Positions 43,618 through 52,365 of a DNA stretch of 64,000 nt are shown piece after piece (within the stretch, counting starts at the first letter, position 1; each line of letters begins with the position of its first letter). The notes beneath the pieces are model-generated. The model made no database searches. It saw nothing but the letters and a program-made list of their open reading frames with translations, and was not told the origin of the DNA. The position numbers and the translations under genes were made by a program. This DNA comes from Novosphingobium aureum. Its GTDB lineage: Bacteria; Pseudomonadota; Alphaproteobacteria; Sphingomonadales; Sphingomonadaceae. The stretch is from NCBI RefSeq assembly GCF_015865035.1, contig NZ_JADZGI010000001.1, forward strand, positions 1,302,001-1,366,000, given 5' to 3'.

Positions 43618-44243
43618 TGCGCCTTGCCCGCCTCGTGTCCCTCGCGGACTTCGCCCGGGACCGCCGCGCCGCGACGTCTGCAGAGTTCGCGCTGGTGCTG
43701 CCGCTGATGCTGCTGTTCCTGCTCGGGATCATCGACGTCGGGCGCTATGCCTGGAACGTCAACCAGCTCGAGAAGGCGGCGCAGATGGGCGTGCGCTTCG
43801 CGGTCGTCACCAATCCGGTCGAGGGCGGGCTGACCACCACCAGCTACGTGGGCAATACCTCGTGCTCGGGCGGGGTCGCGCTGACCCCGGGTGATCCGAT
43901 CTGCCGCGAGGCGTTCGGCAGGGAAGTGTGCACTTCCGCGGGCTGCACGTGTGCGAGCTCGCCTTGCGTCAGCACCTCGTTCCAGTCCGCCGCCTTCGCC
44001 AACGTGCTCGCGCGTGTCCAGGACTTCGCGCCCTCGGTCGCGGCGGCCAATCTCAACGTCGAATATGCCGGCTCGGGCATCGGCTATGCCGCCGATCCCG
44101 ACATGGCGCTGGCCCCGGTGGTCACCGTGGCGCTGGTCGACGTCGACTTCACCGCCATTTCGCTGCTCGGCATTACGCTGAGCCTGCCGGACGTGCGCCG
44201 CTCCCTCACCATGGAAGATGGCACCGGCTCCGTCTCGAACTAG
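43617..44243 (+). CDS. tadF: TadE/TadF-like minor pilin
   Basis: This 208-residue second pseudopilin has N-terminal RRAATSAEFALVLPLMLLFLLGIIDVGRYAWNVNQLEKAAQMG, the TadE/TadF signature with Glu at the prepilin +5-like position. The mature domain is Cys-rich (TSCSGG, ICREAF, CTSAGCTCASSPC), implying several disulfides. The ATG overlaps the preceding stop as TGATG. The TadF name is by position; TadE versus TadF cannot be separated with certainty. Confidence 0.78.
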   Translation: MRLARLVSLADFARDRRAATSAEFALVLPLMLLFLLGIIDVGRYAWNVNQLEKAAQMGVRFAVVTNPVEGGLTTTSYVGNTSCSGGVALTPGDPICREAFGREVCTSAGCTCASSPCVSTSFQSAAFANVLARVQDFAPSVAAANLNVEYAGSGIGYAADPDMALAPVVTVALVDVDFTAISLLGITLSLPDVRRSLTMEDGTGSVSN

Positions 44244-44297
44244 GTCAAGGCTATGGGAAAGAATGAAAATCTGGCTCACGCAGGAAGGGACGGCACG

Positions 44298-45476
44298 ATG
44301 AGTGCGACAGGCGCTATCCTCGTGCTCGCCGCCGCCTCGTGGATCGACGTGCTCGAGGCCTCGGGTGCGGGCGATGCGCTTCTGGGCCTCTCGCTCGAAC
44401 CGCTCGCCCCGGTAGCCCCGCTGCCCGAGGCGCTGGTCGCGCGCGCTGGCATCCTCGTGCTCGAGGTCGATCCGGCCGACCCGCGCTCGATGGACCGCCT
44501 GTCCACGGTGCGCGAGGGCCATCCCGACCTGCCCGTGGTCGCTGCGATCGGCAATGCCGACCTCGCGCTTGTGCGGGCGCTGCTGCGCCAGGGCGTCGCC
44601 GATGTCGTCTCGCTGCCCTTCGAGGTCGAGGAGCTGACCCGCATCTCGCTCGACATCAGCGCGCGCCACGCCGGAGAGCGCAAGCTCGAGCGCAAGGCCG
44701 AGACCGCGCTTGCCCCGCTGGTCGCGGTCACGCGCTCGATCGGCGGCAGCGGCGCGACCTCGATCGCGACCCAGCTCGCCTCCGATCTCGCCGATCATGC
44801 GATGCAGGCAGGCGAGGGGAAGGGCGCGGTCATCGTCGACCTCGACCTGCAGTTCGGCAATGTCGGGGCGTTCCTGGGTATTTCGCCGCGCGGCGAGATC
44901 GACGACCTGCTCGATGCCGGCAGCCGTCTCGACGAGCAGCTCCTCGCCTCGGTGGCGAGCGATGCCGGCAACGGCCTTGCGGTCATCGCCGCACCCGAGG
45001 CGATCATGCCGCTCGAGGCGGTCGATACCGACCAGTTGCTGCGGGTCATCCGCATGCTGCGCCGGCGCTATGCCTATGTCGTGCTCGACCTGCCCGCGAA
45101 CTGGACGAGCTGGACGCTCTCCGCCGCGCTCGCGGCCGATTCCATCGTCATGGTCGTCGAGCTTTCGGTCGCCAGCCTGCGCCAGGCCAAGCGCCGGCTC
45201 GACCTGTTCGATTCGGTCGGGATCGATCCCGAGGCGGTGCAGGTCGTGGTCAACCGTGTCGAGAAGCGCCTGTTCCGCACCATAGGTGTCGACGACGTCG
45301 CCAAGACGCTCGACCATGCGGTGCTGGGGTCAGTCGCGCTCGAGGCCCCGCTGGTGAGCACCGCGCAGAACCAGGGCAAGCTCGCCAGCGACCTGCAGCG
45401 CAAGAGCCGCTTCGCCGCCGACGTGCGCGCGCTGGGTGCAGCCTTGCGCGAAACCCGCCTCAAGAGGGGAGACTGA
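44298..45476 (+). CDS. cpaE: Pilus assembly ATPase-like protein CpaE/TadZ (locus 2)
   Basis: This 392-residue protein has an N-terminal atypical receiver-like domain and a MinD/ParA-type domain with LVAVTRSIGGSGATSIATQL as a degenerate P-loop; the Walker lysine is missing (GGSGATS). LDLDLQFGNVGAFLG and a VVVNRVEKRLFRTIGVDD helix follow. AGGAAGGGACGG precedes the ATG at 44298; an earlier ATG at 44253 is less well supported. It probably recruits CpaF and the platform to the assembly site. It differs clearly from the locus 1 CpaE. Confidence 0.88.
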   Translation: MSATGAILVLAAASWIDVLEASGAGDALLGLSLEPLAPVAPLPEALVARAGILVLEVDPADPRSMDRLSTVREGHPDLPVVAAIGNADLALVRALLRQGVADVVSLPFEVEELTRISLDISARHAGERKLERKAETALAPLVAVTRSIGGSGATSIATQLASDLADHAMQAGEGKGAVIVDLDLQFGNVGAFLGISPRGEIDDLLDAGSRLDEQLLASVASDAGNGLAVIAAPEAIMPLEAVDTDQLLRVIRMLRRRYAYVVLDLPANWTSWTLSAALAADSIVMVVELSVASLRQAKRRLDLFDSVGIDPEAVQVVVNRVEKRLFRTIGVDDVAKTLDHAVLGSVALEAPLVSTAQNQGKLASDLQRKSRFAADVRALGAALRETRLKRGD

Positions 45477-45478
45477 CC

Positions 45479-46903
45479 ATGTGGCAATTGCGCCGTTCCG
45501 CTCCGGAGATCGACGAGCAGCCGGTCGAGGACCTGCTCGCAGCGCCGCCGCTCGCAGCGCCCAGCGCGCCCGCCGCGACGCCGGGCACTTCCGCCGAGCC
45601 CGAGCCTGCAGAAGCCGCGCCCGACGCGCGCATTTCGGGTCTCAAGATCGAGATCCACCGCGAGCTGCTCGACCGCATCAATCTCTCGGTGCTCGACAAG
45701 ATGCCGCGCGAGAAAATCGCGAGCGAGGTTACCGTCATCGTCAGCGAGATGCTCGCCGACCGGTCCGAGATGCTCAACCGCGCCGAGCGCGCGATGCTGT
45801 GCGAAGAGGTGCTCGACGAGCTGCTCGGGCTCGGCCCGCTCGAGCCGCTGCTCAAGGACGAGACGATCAACGACATCCTCGTCAACGGTCCGGATTCGGT
45901 CTTCGTCGAGCGCTACGGCGTGCTCGAGAAGGTGCCGACCCGCTTCCAGGACGCGCGCCACCTGCTGCGCATCATCCAGAAGATCGTCAGTGCCGTCGGC
46001 CGCCGCGTCGACGAATCCTCGCCCTTCGTCGACGCGCGCCTGCCCGACGGCTCGCGCGTCAACGCGATCGTTCCGCCGCTCGCCATCGACGGCGCGCTGC
46101 TCTCGATCCGCAAGTTCTCGAAGAAGCCGATCAGCATGGACCGGATGATCGAGTACGGCTCGATGGTCGCGCCAATGGCCGAGGTGCTCAAGGGCATCGT
46201 CCTGTCGGGCCGCAACGTCATCATCTCGGGCGGTACCGGCTCGGGCAAGACGACGATGCTCAACGCGCTCTCGACCTACATCGACCCGCGCGAACGCATC
46301 GTCACCATCGAGGACTCGGCCGAACTCCAGCTCCAGCAGGACCACGTCGCCCGGCTCGAGACGCGCCCCGCCAACATCGAGGGCAAGGGCGAGGTCAGCC
46401 AGCGAGAACTGGTCAAGAACGCGCTGCGCATGCGACCCGACCGCATCATCCTGGGCGAGTGCCGCGCCGGCGAGGCCTTCGACATGCTCCAGGCGATGAA
46501 CACCGGCCACGATGGCTCGATGACCACGATCCACGCCAATACCCCGCGTGATGCGCTCTCGCGTATCGAGCAGATGGTGGGCATGAGCGGGATCGAGATC
46601 TCGGCGCGTTCGGTGCGCTCGCAGATTGCCGCCGCGATCAACGTGGTACTGCAGATCGGGCGTCTCTCGGACGGCAAGCGCAAGGTCCTCTCGCTCAGCG
46701 AGATCACCGGCATGGAGGGGGAGACCATCACCATGCAGGAAATCTTCCGCTACAAGCAGACCGGGCGCGACGAGGCGGGCAACGTCACCGGCTACTTCGA
46801 GGCCACCGGCATCCGCCCCAAGTTCATGGCCGAGCTTTCCGCCCACGGCATCGACCTCGATCCCGAGCTGTTCCGCCACCATGCAAGGATCGCCGGACGA
46901 TGA
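45479..46903 (+). CDS. cpaF: Tad pilus assembly ATPase CpaF/TadA
   Basis: This 474-residue secretion ATPase powers pilus extension and probably retraction. After an Ala/Pro/Glu-rich N-terminus come the N-terminal domain (LGPLEPLLKDETINDILVNG), the arginine-finger region (VDARLPDGSRVNAIVPPL), Walker A GGTGSGKT at about residues 251-258, the Asp box VTIEDSAELQL, Walker B RPDRIILGECRAGEAFDML, and the His box GSMTTIHANTP. All catalytic elements are intact. It starts 2 bases after cpaE. It is the only CpaF in the window although two tadB-tadC pairs are present. Confidence 0.96.
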   Translation: MWQLRRSAPEIDEQPVEDLLAAPPLAAPSAPAATPGTSAEPEPAEAAPDARISGLKIEIHRELLDRINLSVLDKMPREKIASEVTVIVSEMLADRSEMLNRAERAMLCEEVLDELLGLGPLEPLLKDETINDILVNGPDSVFVERYGVLEKVPTRFQDARHLLRIIQKIVSAVGRRVDESSPFVDARLPDGSRVNAIVPPLAIDGALLSIRKFSKKPISMDRMIEYGSMVAPMAEVLKGIVLSGRNVIISGGTGSGKTTMLNALSTYIDPRERIVTIEDSAELQLQQDHVARLETRPANIEGKGEVSQRELVKNALRMRPDRIILGECRAGEAFDMLQAMNTGHDGSMTTIHANTPRDALSRIEQMVGMSGIEISARSVRSQIAAAINVVLQIGRLSDGKRKVLSLSEITGMEGETITMQEIFRYKQTGRDEAGNVTGYFEATGIRPKFMAELSAHGIDLDPELFRHHARIAGR

Positions 46904-47901
46904 CCGCGCTCATGGTCAGGCTCGGCGTGATGATCGCGATCTTCATTGCCGTCTTCGTCATCGCGCAGGTGGTGATGCGCGTGATCTGGGCGCACCGTGC
47001 CGAGAGCGCGGCGGTCAACCTGCGCCTCAAGATGCTGCGTCAGGGCCACAACCGCGAGGTGGTTGTCTATGACCTGCTCAAGAACGCGCCGCCGCACCTC
47101 GCGCCCGACGCGCCCTGGTGGCAGAAGCGCTACGTCGGTTTCGTGCGCACGGTGATGATGGCCGGGGTGCGCGTCGAGGCGCGCCAGATGGCGCTGCGCA
47201 TGGCGACCGCGGTGGTCGGCATCTTCGTCGGCCTGCTGGTGATCCTGCTCGCGGTGCACATCACCATCACCTTCGGTGTGGTCCAGCTCGCGCTAGTTCT
47301 CGCGCTCGCGGCGGGCATCGGCATTCCCTACATGCTCATCGCCCGCAAGGCCGAGAAGCGCCGTCGCCGGATGGAGGAGCAGTTCCCCGTCGCGCTCGAC
47401 ATCTTCTCGCGCTCGCTGCGTGCAGGGCACCCGATCGCGTCCGCCATCTCGATCATCACCGAGGAGATGGAGGACCCGGTCGGTTCCGAATTCGGCCTGG
47501 TCTCCGACGAGGTCGCCTATGGTGCGGAGCTCAACGACGCGCTGATGGCGATGGCCGAACGCTGGAACCTCGAGGACATGCGCATGTTCGTCGTGTGCGT
47601 CTCGGTGCAGAGCGAGACCGGCGGCAACCTCGCCGAGATCATCGAGAACCTCACCACGGTCATCCGCGACCGCGCCGCGCTCTACATGAAGGTGCGCGCG
47701 CTCAGCTCCGAAGGGCGCATGACCGGCCTGATGCTGACCGTGCTGCCGGTCTTCACGCTGGTCTCGATGTTTCTCGTCAATCCTTCCTTCTATCTCGACG
47801 TCGCACAGGACCGGATCTTCGTGATCGGCTTCCCTTCGCTGATCATCCTGTGGGGTATCGGCGTCTACGCGATCCGTCGTCTCACGGACCTCAAGGTGTG
47901 A
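46900..47901 (+). CDS. tadB: Tad platform protein TadB (locus 2)
   Basis: This 333-residue T2SSF-domain protein has an N-terminal helix (GVMIAIFIAVFVIAQVVMRVIW), paired membrane helices around residues 105-150, the F domain (FSRSLRAGHPIASAISIITEEME, then QSETGGNLAEIIENLTTVIRD) and a C-terminal anchor. It overlaps cpaF by 4 bases. With TadC it forms the inner-membrane platform on which CpaF acts. Confidence 0.94.
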   Translation: MTALMVRLGVMIAIFIAVFVIAQVVMRVIWAHRAESAAVNLRLKMLRQGHNREVVVYDLLKNAPPHLAPDAPWWQKRYVGFVRTVMMAGVRVEARQMALRMATAVVGIFVGLLVILLAVHITITFGVVQLALVLALAAGIGIPYMLIARKAEKRRRRMEEQFPVALDIFSRSLRAGHPIASAISIITEEMEDPVGSEFGLVSDEVAYGAELNDALMAMAERWNLEDMRMFVVCVSVQSETGGNLAEIIENLTTVIRDRAALYMKVRALSSEGRMTGLMLTVLPVFTLVSMFLVNPSFYLDVAQDRIFVIGFPSLIILWGIGVYAIRRLTDLKV

Positions 47902-47902
47902 C

Positions 47903-48874
47903 ATGCTGAACTTCATCGCCACCAGCGACATCGGACGCCTCGCCGTTCTCGGCGTGATCTTCGCGCTCGTCTTCGGGATCGCGCTGACCTTGCTGCTCGT
48001 CGCCTCGCAGCGCGCCTCGGTGCGCAGCGAGCTGAGCGTCATCGGCAAGACCGCGACGCGCAGTTCCTCGCCCGACAGCCTGCGCCGTTCGACCAACGAT
48101 GCCTGGGCGCGCCTTGCCGACCGCATCGAGAAGGCGGGTCTCAACCTCACCGACACCAAGTCCGACGCGCTGACCAAGCAGATGCGCGAGGCTGGCTTCG
48201 AGAGCCCGGGCGCGCCGCGTGTCTATACGCTCGTGCGGCTGGTGCTCGTGATCGTCCTGCCGTTGCTGGCGGTGGGGGCGATGTACATGGGCTCGGGCGA
48301 GGTGGGGCTGATGAAGCTCTATTTCACCGGCACGGTCTGCGCGGCGCTGGGCCTTTACATCCCCAATATCTACGTGCGCATGCGCGCCGACCGCCGCCGC
48401 CGAGAAATCACCAACGGCTTTCCCGACAGCCTCGACCTCATGCTGGTGTGCATCGAGGCGGGGCTCGGGCTCGAGGCCGCGCTCGACCGCGTGGGGCGCG
48501 AGATGGTGCTCTCGCACCCGCTGGTCTCGCGCCTGCTGGTGGGCACCACGATGCAGCTGCGCGCCGGCGCCTCGCGCGAGGTCGCGCTGCGCCGCATGGC
48601 CGCAGATGCGGGCGTCGACGAGATCTCGTCCTTCGCCACGCTGCTCATCCAGTCGGACAAGCTGGGCACCTCGATCGCCACGACCTTGCGCGTCTACGCC
48701 GCAGAGATGCGCGAGAAGCGGCGCATGCGTGCCGAGGAAAAGGCACACCGCATCCCGGTGCTGATCTCGGTGCCGCTGGTGGCCTGCATGCTGCCCACGA
48801 TGATCGGCACGCTGATGCTGCCCGCTGCCGTGCGCGTCGTGCGCATCCTCATTCCGCAAATGACCGGAGGCTGA
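47903..48874 (+). CDS. tadC: Tad platform protein TadC (locus 2)
   Basis: This 323-residue T2SSF-domain protein has an N-terminal membrane helix (LAVLGVIFALVFGIALTLLLVA), a middle membrane pair and an F domain with VCIEAGLGLEAALDRVGREM and LLIQSDKLGTSIATTLRVYA. A C-terminal hydrophobic segment (VPLVACMLPTMIGTLMLPAAV) ends it. It begins one base after tadB stops. The same IQSDKLGTS-type segment is less well kept in locus 1 TadC, so the two platforms are diverged paralogues. Confidence 0.94.
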   Translation: MLNFIATSDIGRLAVLGVIFALVFGIALTLLLVASQRASVRSELSVIGKTATRSSSPDSLRRSTNDAWARLADRIEKAGLNLTDTKSDALTKQMREAGFESPGAPRVYTLVRLVLVIVLPLLAVGAMYMGSGEVGLMKLYFTGTVCAALGLYIPNIYVRMRADRRRREITNGFPDSLDLMLVCIEAGLGLEAALDRVGREMVLSHPLVSRLLVGTTMQLRAGASREVALRRMAADAGVDEISSFATLLIQSDKLGTSIATTLRVYAAEMREKRRMRAEEKAHRIPVLISVPLVACMLPTMIGTLMLPAAVRVVRILIPQMTGG

Positions 48875-48875
48875 C

Positions 48876-49655
48876 ATGAATCGACTGAGGGGGGGAAGGA
48901 TCGTCGGGATCGCGCTGGTGCTGGCCATGTTGCCGGGCTGCAGCGGGACCCTGAAGTTCCTGGGGCTCAAGCACGATGCCAAGACCGAGTACCGCGTGCG
49001 CAATTCCGATCCGGGGCCCGATCTCGCGCTCGGCTCGGCGACCGAGCAGGGCCGCACTGCGCTCATGGCCGGGCGTGACCAGGAAGCCGTGACGCTGTTT
49101 CGCGTCGCGCTCGCCTCGGGCGAGGCCCCGGCACCCGCGCGCAACGGGCTCGGCGTCGCCTATGCGCGCCTTGGCCAGTTTGATGCGGCGGAGCGCGCCT
49201 TCCGGCTCGCCATCGCGGCAGACCCGGCAAAGGCGACTTATGCGACCAACCTCGACAGGCTGCTGGGTTCTGCGCTTGCCCGGCGCCAGCGCGATGCCGA
49301 AACCCGCGCGCTTGCCGCAAGGGCGGCGGCGTCTGCCAAGCCTGTCGCCACCAGCGCGCAGGCCGAGGCTCCCGGTCCGCGCCTGACCCGCGTCTCGCGC
49401 GGGATGGTCTCGATCCGCTCGATGCCCGGCGACCGCGCCGTGGCGACTTCGGGCAGATTGCCGCAAGTGGCCGCTCGCGAAAAGCCGAAGACCAAGGCCG
49501 ACGATGCGAGCCTCGAGGAGGATGCCGCCGAACAGCTGGTGGCAGCGAAGGCCGAGCCCGGCGCGCGCACCGTCGCCTTCATCGGCAATAATCCTGCATT
49601 CCAGCCGCTGGTGCGCGTCGAGCTGAAGGGCGATGCCAACGAGGCGCGCCGCTGA
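48876..49655 (+). CDS. tadD: TPR lipoprotein TadD (locus 2)
   Basis: This 259-residue lipoprotein has signal peptide and lipobox LPGC (Cys22). Two or so tetratricopeptide-like helical repeats lie at about residues 50-125 (AEQGRTALMAGRDQEAVTLFR-like, then NGLGVAYARLGQFDAAERAFRLAIAADP). An Ala/Lys-rich linker leads to a short C-terminal segment. TadD proteins are periplasmic adaptors in the Tad system. The gene begins one base after tadC ends. No counterpart exists in locus 1. Confidence 0.88.
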   Translation: MNRLRGGRIVGIALVLAMLPGCSGTLKFLGLKHDAKTEYRVRNSDPGPDLALGSATEQGRTALMAGRDQEAVTLFRVALASGEAPAPARNGLGVAYARLGQFDAAERAFRLAIAADPAKATYATNLDRLLGSALARRQRDAETRALAARAAASAKPVATSAQAEAPGPRLTRVSRGMVSIRSMPGDRAVATSGRLPQVAAREKPKTKADDASLEEDAAEQLVAAKAEPGARTVAFIGNNPAFQPLVRVELKGDANEARR

Positions 49656-49656
49656 G

Positions 49657-50118
49657 ATGGATACCGCACTCGTACCTCTCTTCGTACTCGTCCCGGCCTG
49701 CCTCTTCGCGAGCTGGTCCGACGTCTCGCGCCGGGTGATCCCGAACTGGCTTTGCGCCGTGGTCGCGCTGGCAGGGCTCGGCGTCGCGATCTGGAGCGGC
49801 GGCCTCGAGGCACTCGGCTGGCACGCGCTACACATGGTCATCGCGCTTCTCGTGGGCATGGTGCTCTTCAGGTTCGGCATGCTCGGCGGGGGCGACGCCA
49901 AGTTCTACGCTGCCTGCGCGGCCTGGTTCACGCTTTCGCAGGCAGGCTCGCTGCTGCTCATGGTCTCGCTTTGCGGGCTGGGTCTCTTCGCCGTCTGGTT
50001 CGCGGTGCGCCGCGCCATGCGCAAGCCGATCCGGATGAAGCCGCAGGACAACTTCGACCGCCTTCCTTACGGCATCGCGATTGCCGCAGGGACGGTGATC
50101 GCAATGCTCGGTACCTAA
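49657..50118 (+). CDS. cpaA: Tad prepilin peptidase CpaA/TadV (locus 2)
   Basis: This 153-residue A24 prepilin peptidase has catalytic Asp residues in FASWSDVSRRVIPN (about residue 20) and MLGGGDAKFYAAC. It has four or five hydrophobic helices, the minimal TadV form. It likely processes the Flp pilin and the TadE/F/G pseudopilins of this operon. It begins one base after tadD and is the last gene; a GC-rich hairpin follows. Confidence 0.92.
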   Translation: MDTALVPLFVLVPACLFASWSDVSRRVIPNWLCAVVALAGLGVAIWSGGLEALGWHALHMVIALLVGMVLFRFGMLGGGDAKFYAACAAWFTLSQAGSLLLMVSLCGLGLFAVWFAVRRAMRKPIRMKPQDNFDRLPYGIAIAAGTVIAMLGT

Positions 50119-50151
50119 CCAACTCCGACGGGTCGCAACCGTAAGCTGGGG

Positions 50152-50186
50152 GCGTTTCCCGGGCAGCTTCGCCTGTCCGGGAACGC
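50152..50186 (+). terminator. GC-rich hairpin after Tad locus 2
   Basis: A long stem with one bulged T forms between 50152-50166 and 50173-50186 (core TCCCGG with CCGGGA), closing a 6-base CTTCGC loop. No U tract follows, so termination would be Rho-assisted or weak. The remainder of the 136-base gap holds the glgX ribosome site. Confidence 0.45.
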
Positions 50187-50254
50187 ATTGCCTGCAAGCG
50201 GGTTTGCGGCTTCGGCACCTCGTCGCTTTTCGCAGGTGCAGCGGAGGTGTCCCC

Positions 50255-52354
50255 ATGAGCTTCACGTTTGCCCGGCCTGACCGCATGATCAACGAACTCG
50301 GGACCGAGTTCACGGGGAACGGCACCCATTTCGCCGTCTTTTCAGAGAATGCCGAGGCAATCGAACTTTGCCTCTTCGACGAGACCGGGAGCGAGGAAAC
50401 CGCCCGGCTCGAACTGCCCTCGCGCGAGGGCTCGGTGTTTTCCGGCTACCTGCCCGGAGTGCGCCCAGGCCAGCTCTACGGCTATCGTGCCCACGGCCCC
50501 TACGACCCGGCGCAAGGCCACCGCTTCAACCCCAACAAGCTCCTGCTCGATCCCTATGCGCGCGAGCTGTCGGGGCGGATCGAATGGGACGATGCCTTGT
50601 GGGGCTACGATCTCGCGACCGGCGACGATCTCAGCTTCGATACGCGCGATTCCGCGCGCTTCATGGTCAAGGGCGTGGTGCAGGACCCCGATTTCGACTG
50701 GGAGGGCGACCGCGCCATCGCGCGGCCCTGGACCGATACCGTGATCTACGAGGCGCACGTGCGCGGCCTCACCATGGCGCATCCCGGCGTGCCCGAGGAG
50801 CTGCGCGGGACTTACGCGGGCATGGCCAGCGACGCGGTGATCGAGCACCTGCTCAAGCTGGGTGTCTCGGCGATCGAGCTGCTACCCTGTCACTACTTCC
50901 TCGATGATCGCCTGCTGCTTGACCGGGGCCTGTCGAACTACTGGGGCTACCAGAGCCTCGGCTTCTTCGCGCCCGAGACCCGTTTCCTGCGCAAGGGGGC
51001 TGGTGCCGCGCCCGCGATCAGGCAGTTCAAGGACATGGTCAAGCGCTTCCACCGCGCCGGGATCGAGGTGATCATGGACGTGGTCTACAACCACACCGCC
51101 GAAGGGTCCGAGCGCGGCCCGACGCTCAGCTTTCGCGGCCTCGACAACGCGAGCTACTACCTGCTCTCGCCCGAGGATCCGCGCTACAGCTTCGACACCA
51201 CCGGCTGCGGCAACACGCTCTCGGTCGCGCATCCCATGGTGCTGCGCATGGTGCTCGATTCGCTGCGCTACTGGGTGCAGGTGATGCACGTCGACGGGTT
51301 CCGCTTCGACCTCGCCTCGACGCTGGGCCGCGAGGCGGAAGGCTTCGACCGCGAGGGCGGCTTCTTCGATGCGATCCGGCAGGACCCGGTATTGGCCTCG
51401 GTCAAGCTGATCGCCGAACCATGGGACGTGGGGCAGGGGGGCTACCAGGTAGGCGGCTTTCCCTATCCCTTCCGCGAATGGAACGACAAGTTCCGCGACA
51501 GCGCGCGCGGTTTCTGGCGGCTCGACAAGGGCCTCGTCGGCGATCTCGCGGGCGCGCTGATCGGCTCGCCGGTGCAGTTCAACCACTCCGACCGCGGCGC
51601 GACCAGCTCGATCAACTTCCTTGCCGCGCACGACGGCTTCACGCTGATGGACACCGTTTCCTACAACGAGCGCCACAACGAGGCGAACGGCGAGGGCGGG
51701 GCCGACGGGCACAGCCACAACCTCTCCGACAACATGGGCGTCGAGGGACCGAGCGAGGACCCGTCAATCCTGCTCGCCCGGCGACTGCGGCGCCGCTCGA
51801 TGATGGCGACGCTGCTGGTCAGCCAGGGCGTGCCGATGATCCTCTCGGGCGACGAGATCGGCAACGGCCAGCAGGGCAACAACAACGTCTACTGCCAGGA
51901 CAACGAACTGGGCTGGGTCGACTGGGCCAACGCCGACGATGCCTTCTGCAACTTCTGCGCACGCATGATCGCGCTGCGCCGCGAGTTCCCGGTGCTCTCG
52001 CAGGAGTGCTTCCTGCAGGGCGAGGTCGCCGAGGACGAGCGCATCGAGATCGCCTGGTTCCAGCCCGACGGCCGCGCGATGGACGATGCCTTGTGGAACG
52101 AGGAGGGGCTGCACGTGCTGGGCGCGCGCATCGACTACTCGAACCGCGAGGCCTTCCTCGACGGCGGGCGTCCGGTCTTCGTGGTCATGAACGCTGCCGA
52201 GCAGGTCCGCTTCACGCTGCCCGGCGGCAATGCCGGTGCGCGCTGGGTGCGCGTGCTCGATACCGCGCGCGAGGACCCGTTCGAGACCGAGACGCTCGAG
52301 GGCGAGGTCGCCGAGATCTCGGGCGGCAGTCTCACCCTGTTCCGCCCGGCCTGA
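50255..52354 (+). CDS. glgX: Glycogen debranching enzyme GlgX/TreX type
   Basis: This 699-residue GH13 isoamylase-type enzyme has an N-terminal CBM48 module (about 10-100) and a catalytic barrel. The nucleophile Asp352 is in DGFRFDLAST, the acid/base Glu388 in AEPWDVG, and the transition-state Asp in AAHDGFTLMD. VYNHTAEG is also present. It hydrolyses alpha-1,6 branch points, releasing linear maltodextrins. GGAGGTG upstream sets the ATG at 50255. It heads the glgX-treZ-treY operon, so a TreX-like role feeding trehalose synthesis is likely. Confidence 0.95.
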   Translation: MSFTFARPDRMINELGTEFTGNGTHFAVFSENAEAIELCLFDETGSEETARLELPSREGSVFSGYLPGVRPGQLYGYRAHGPYDPAQGHRFNPNKLLLDPYARELSGRIEWDDALWGYDLATGDDLSFDTRDSARFMVKGVVQDPDFDWEGDRAIARPWTDTVIYEAHVRGLTMAHPGVPEELRGTYAGMASDAVIEHLLKLGVSAIELLPCHYFLDDRLLLDRGLSNYWGYQSLGFFAPETRFLRKGAGAAPAIRQFKDMVKRFHRAGIEVIMDVVYNHTAEGSERGPTLSFRGLDNASYYLLSPEDPRYSFDTTGCGNTLSVAHPMVLRMVLDSLRYWVQVMHVDGFRFDLASTLGREAEGFDREGGFFDAIRQDPVLASVKLIAEPWDVGQGGYQVGGFPYPFREWNDKFRDSARGFWRLDKGLVGDLAGALIGSPVQFNHSDRGATSSINFLAAHDGFTLMDTVSYNERHNEANGEGGADGHSHNLSDNMGVEGPSEDPSILLARRLRRRSMMATLLVSQGVPMILSGDEIGNGQQGNNNVYCQDNELGWVDWANADDAFCNFCARMIALRREFPVLSQECFLQGEVAEDERIEIAWFQPDGRAMDDALWNEEGLHVLGARIDYSNREAFLDGGRPVFVVMNAAEQVRFTLPGGNAGARWVRVLDTAREDPFETETLEGEVAEISGGSLTLFRPA

Positions 52355-52365
52355 GGAGCATGCGT

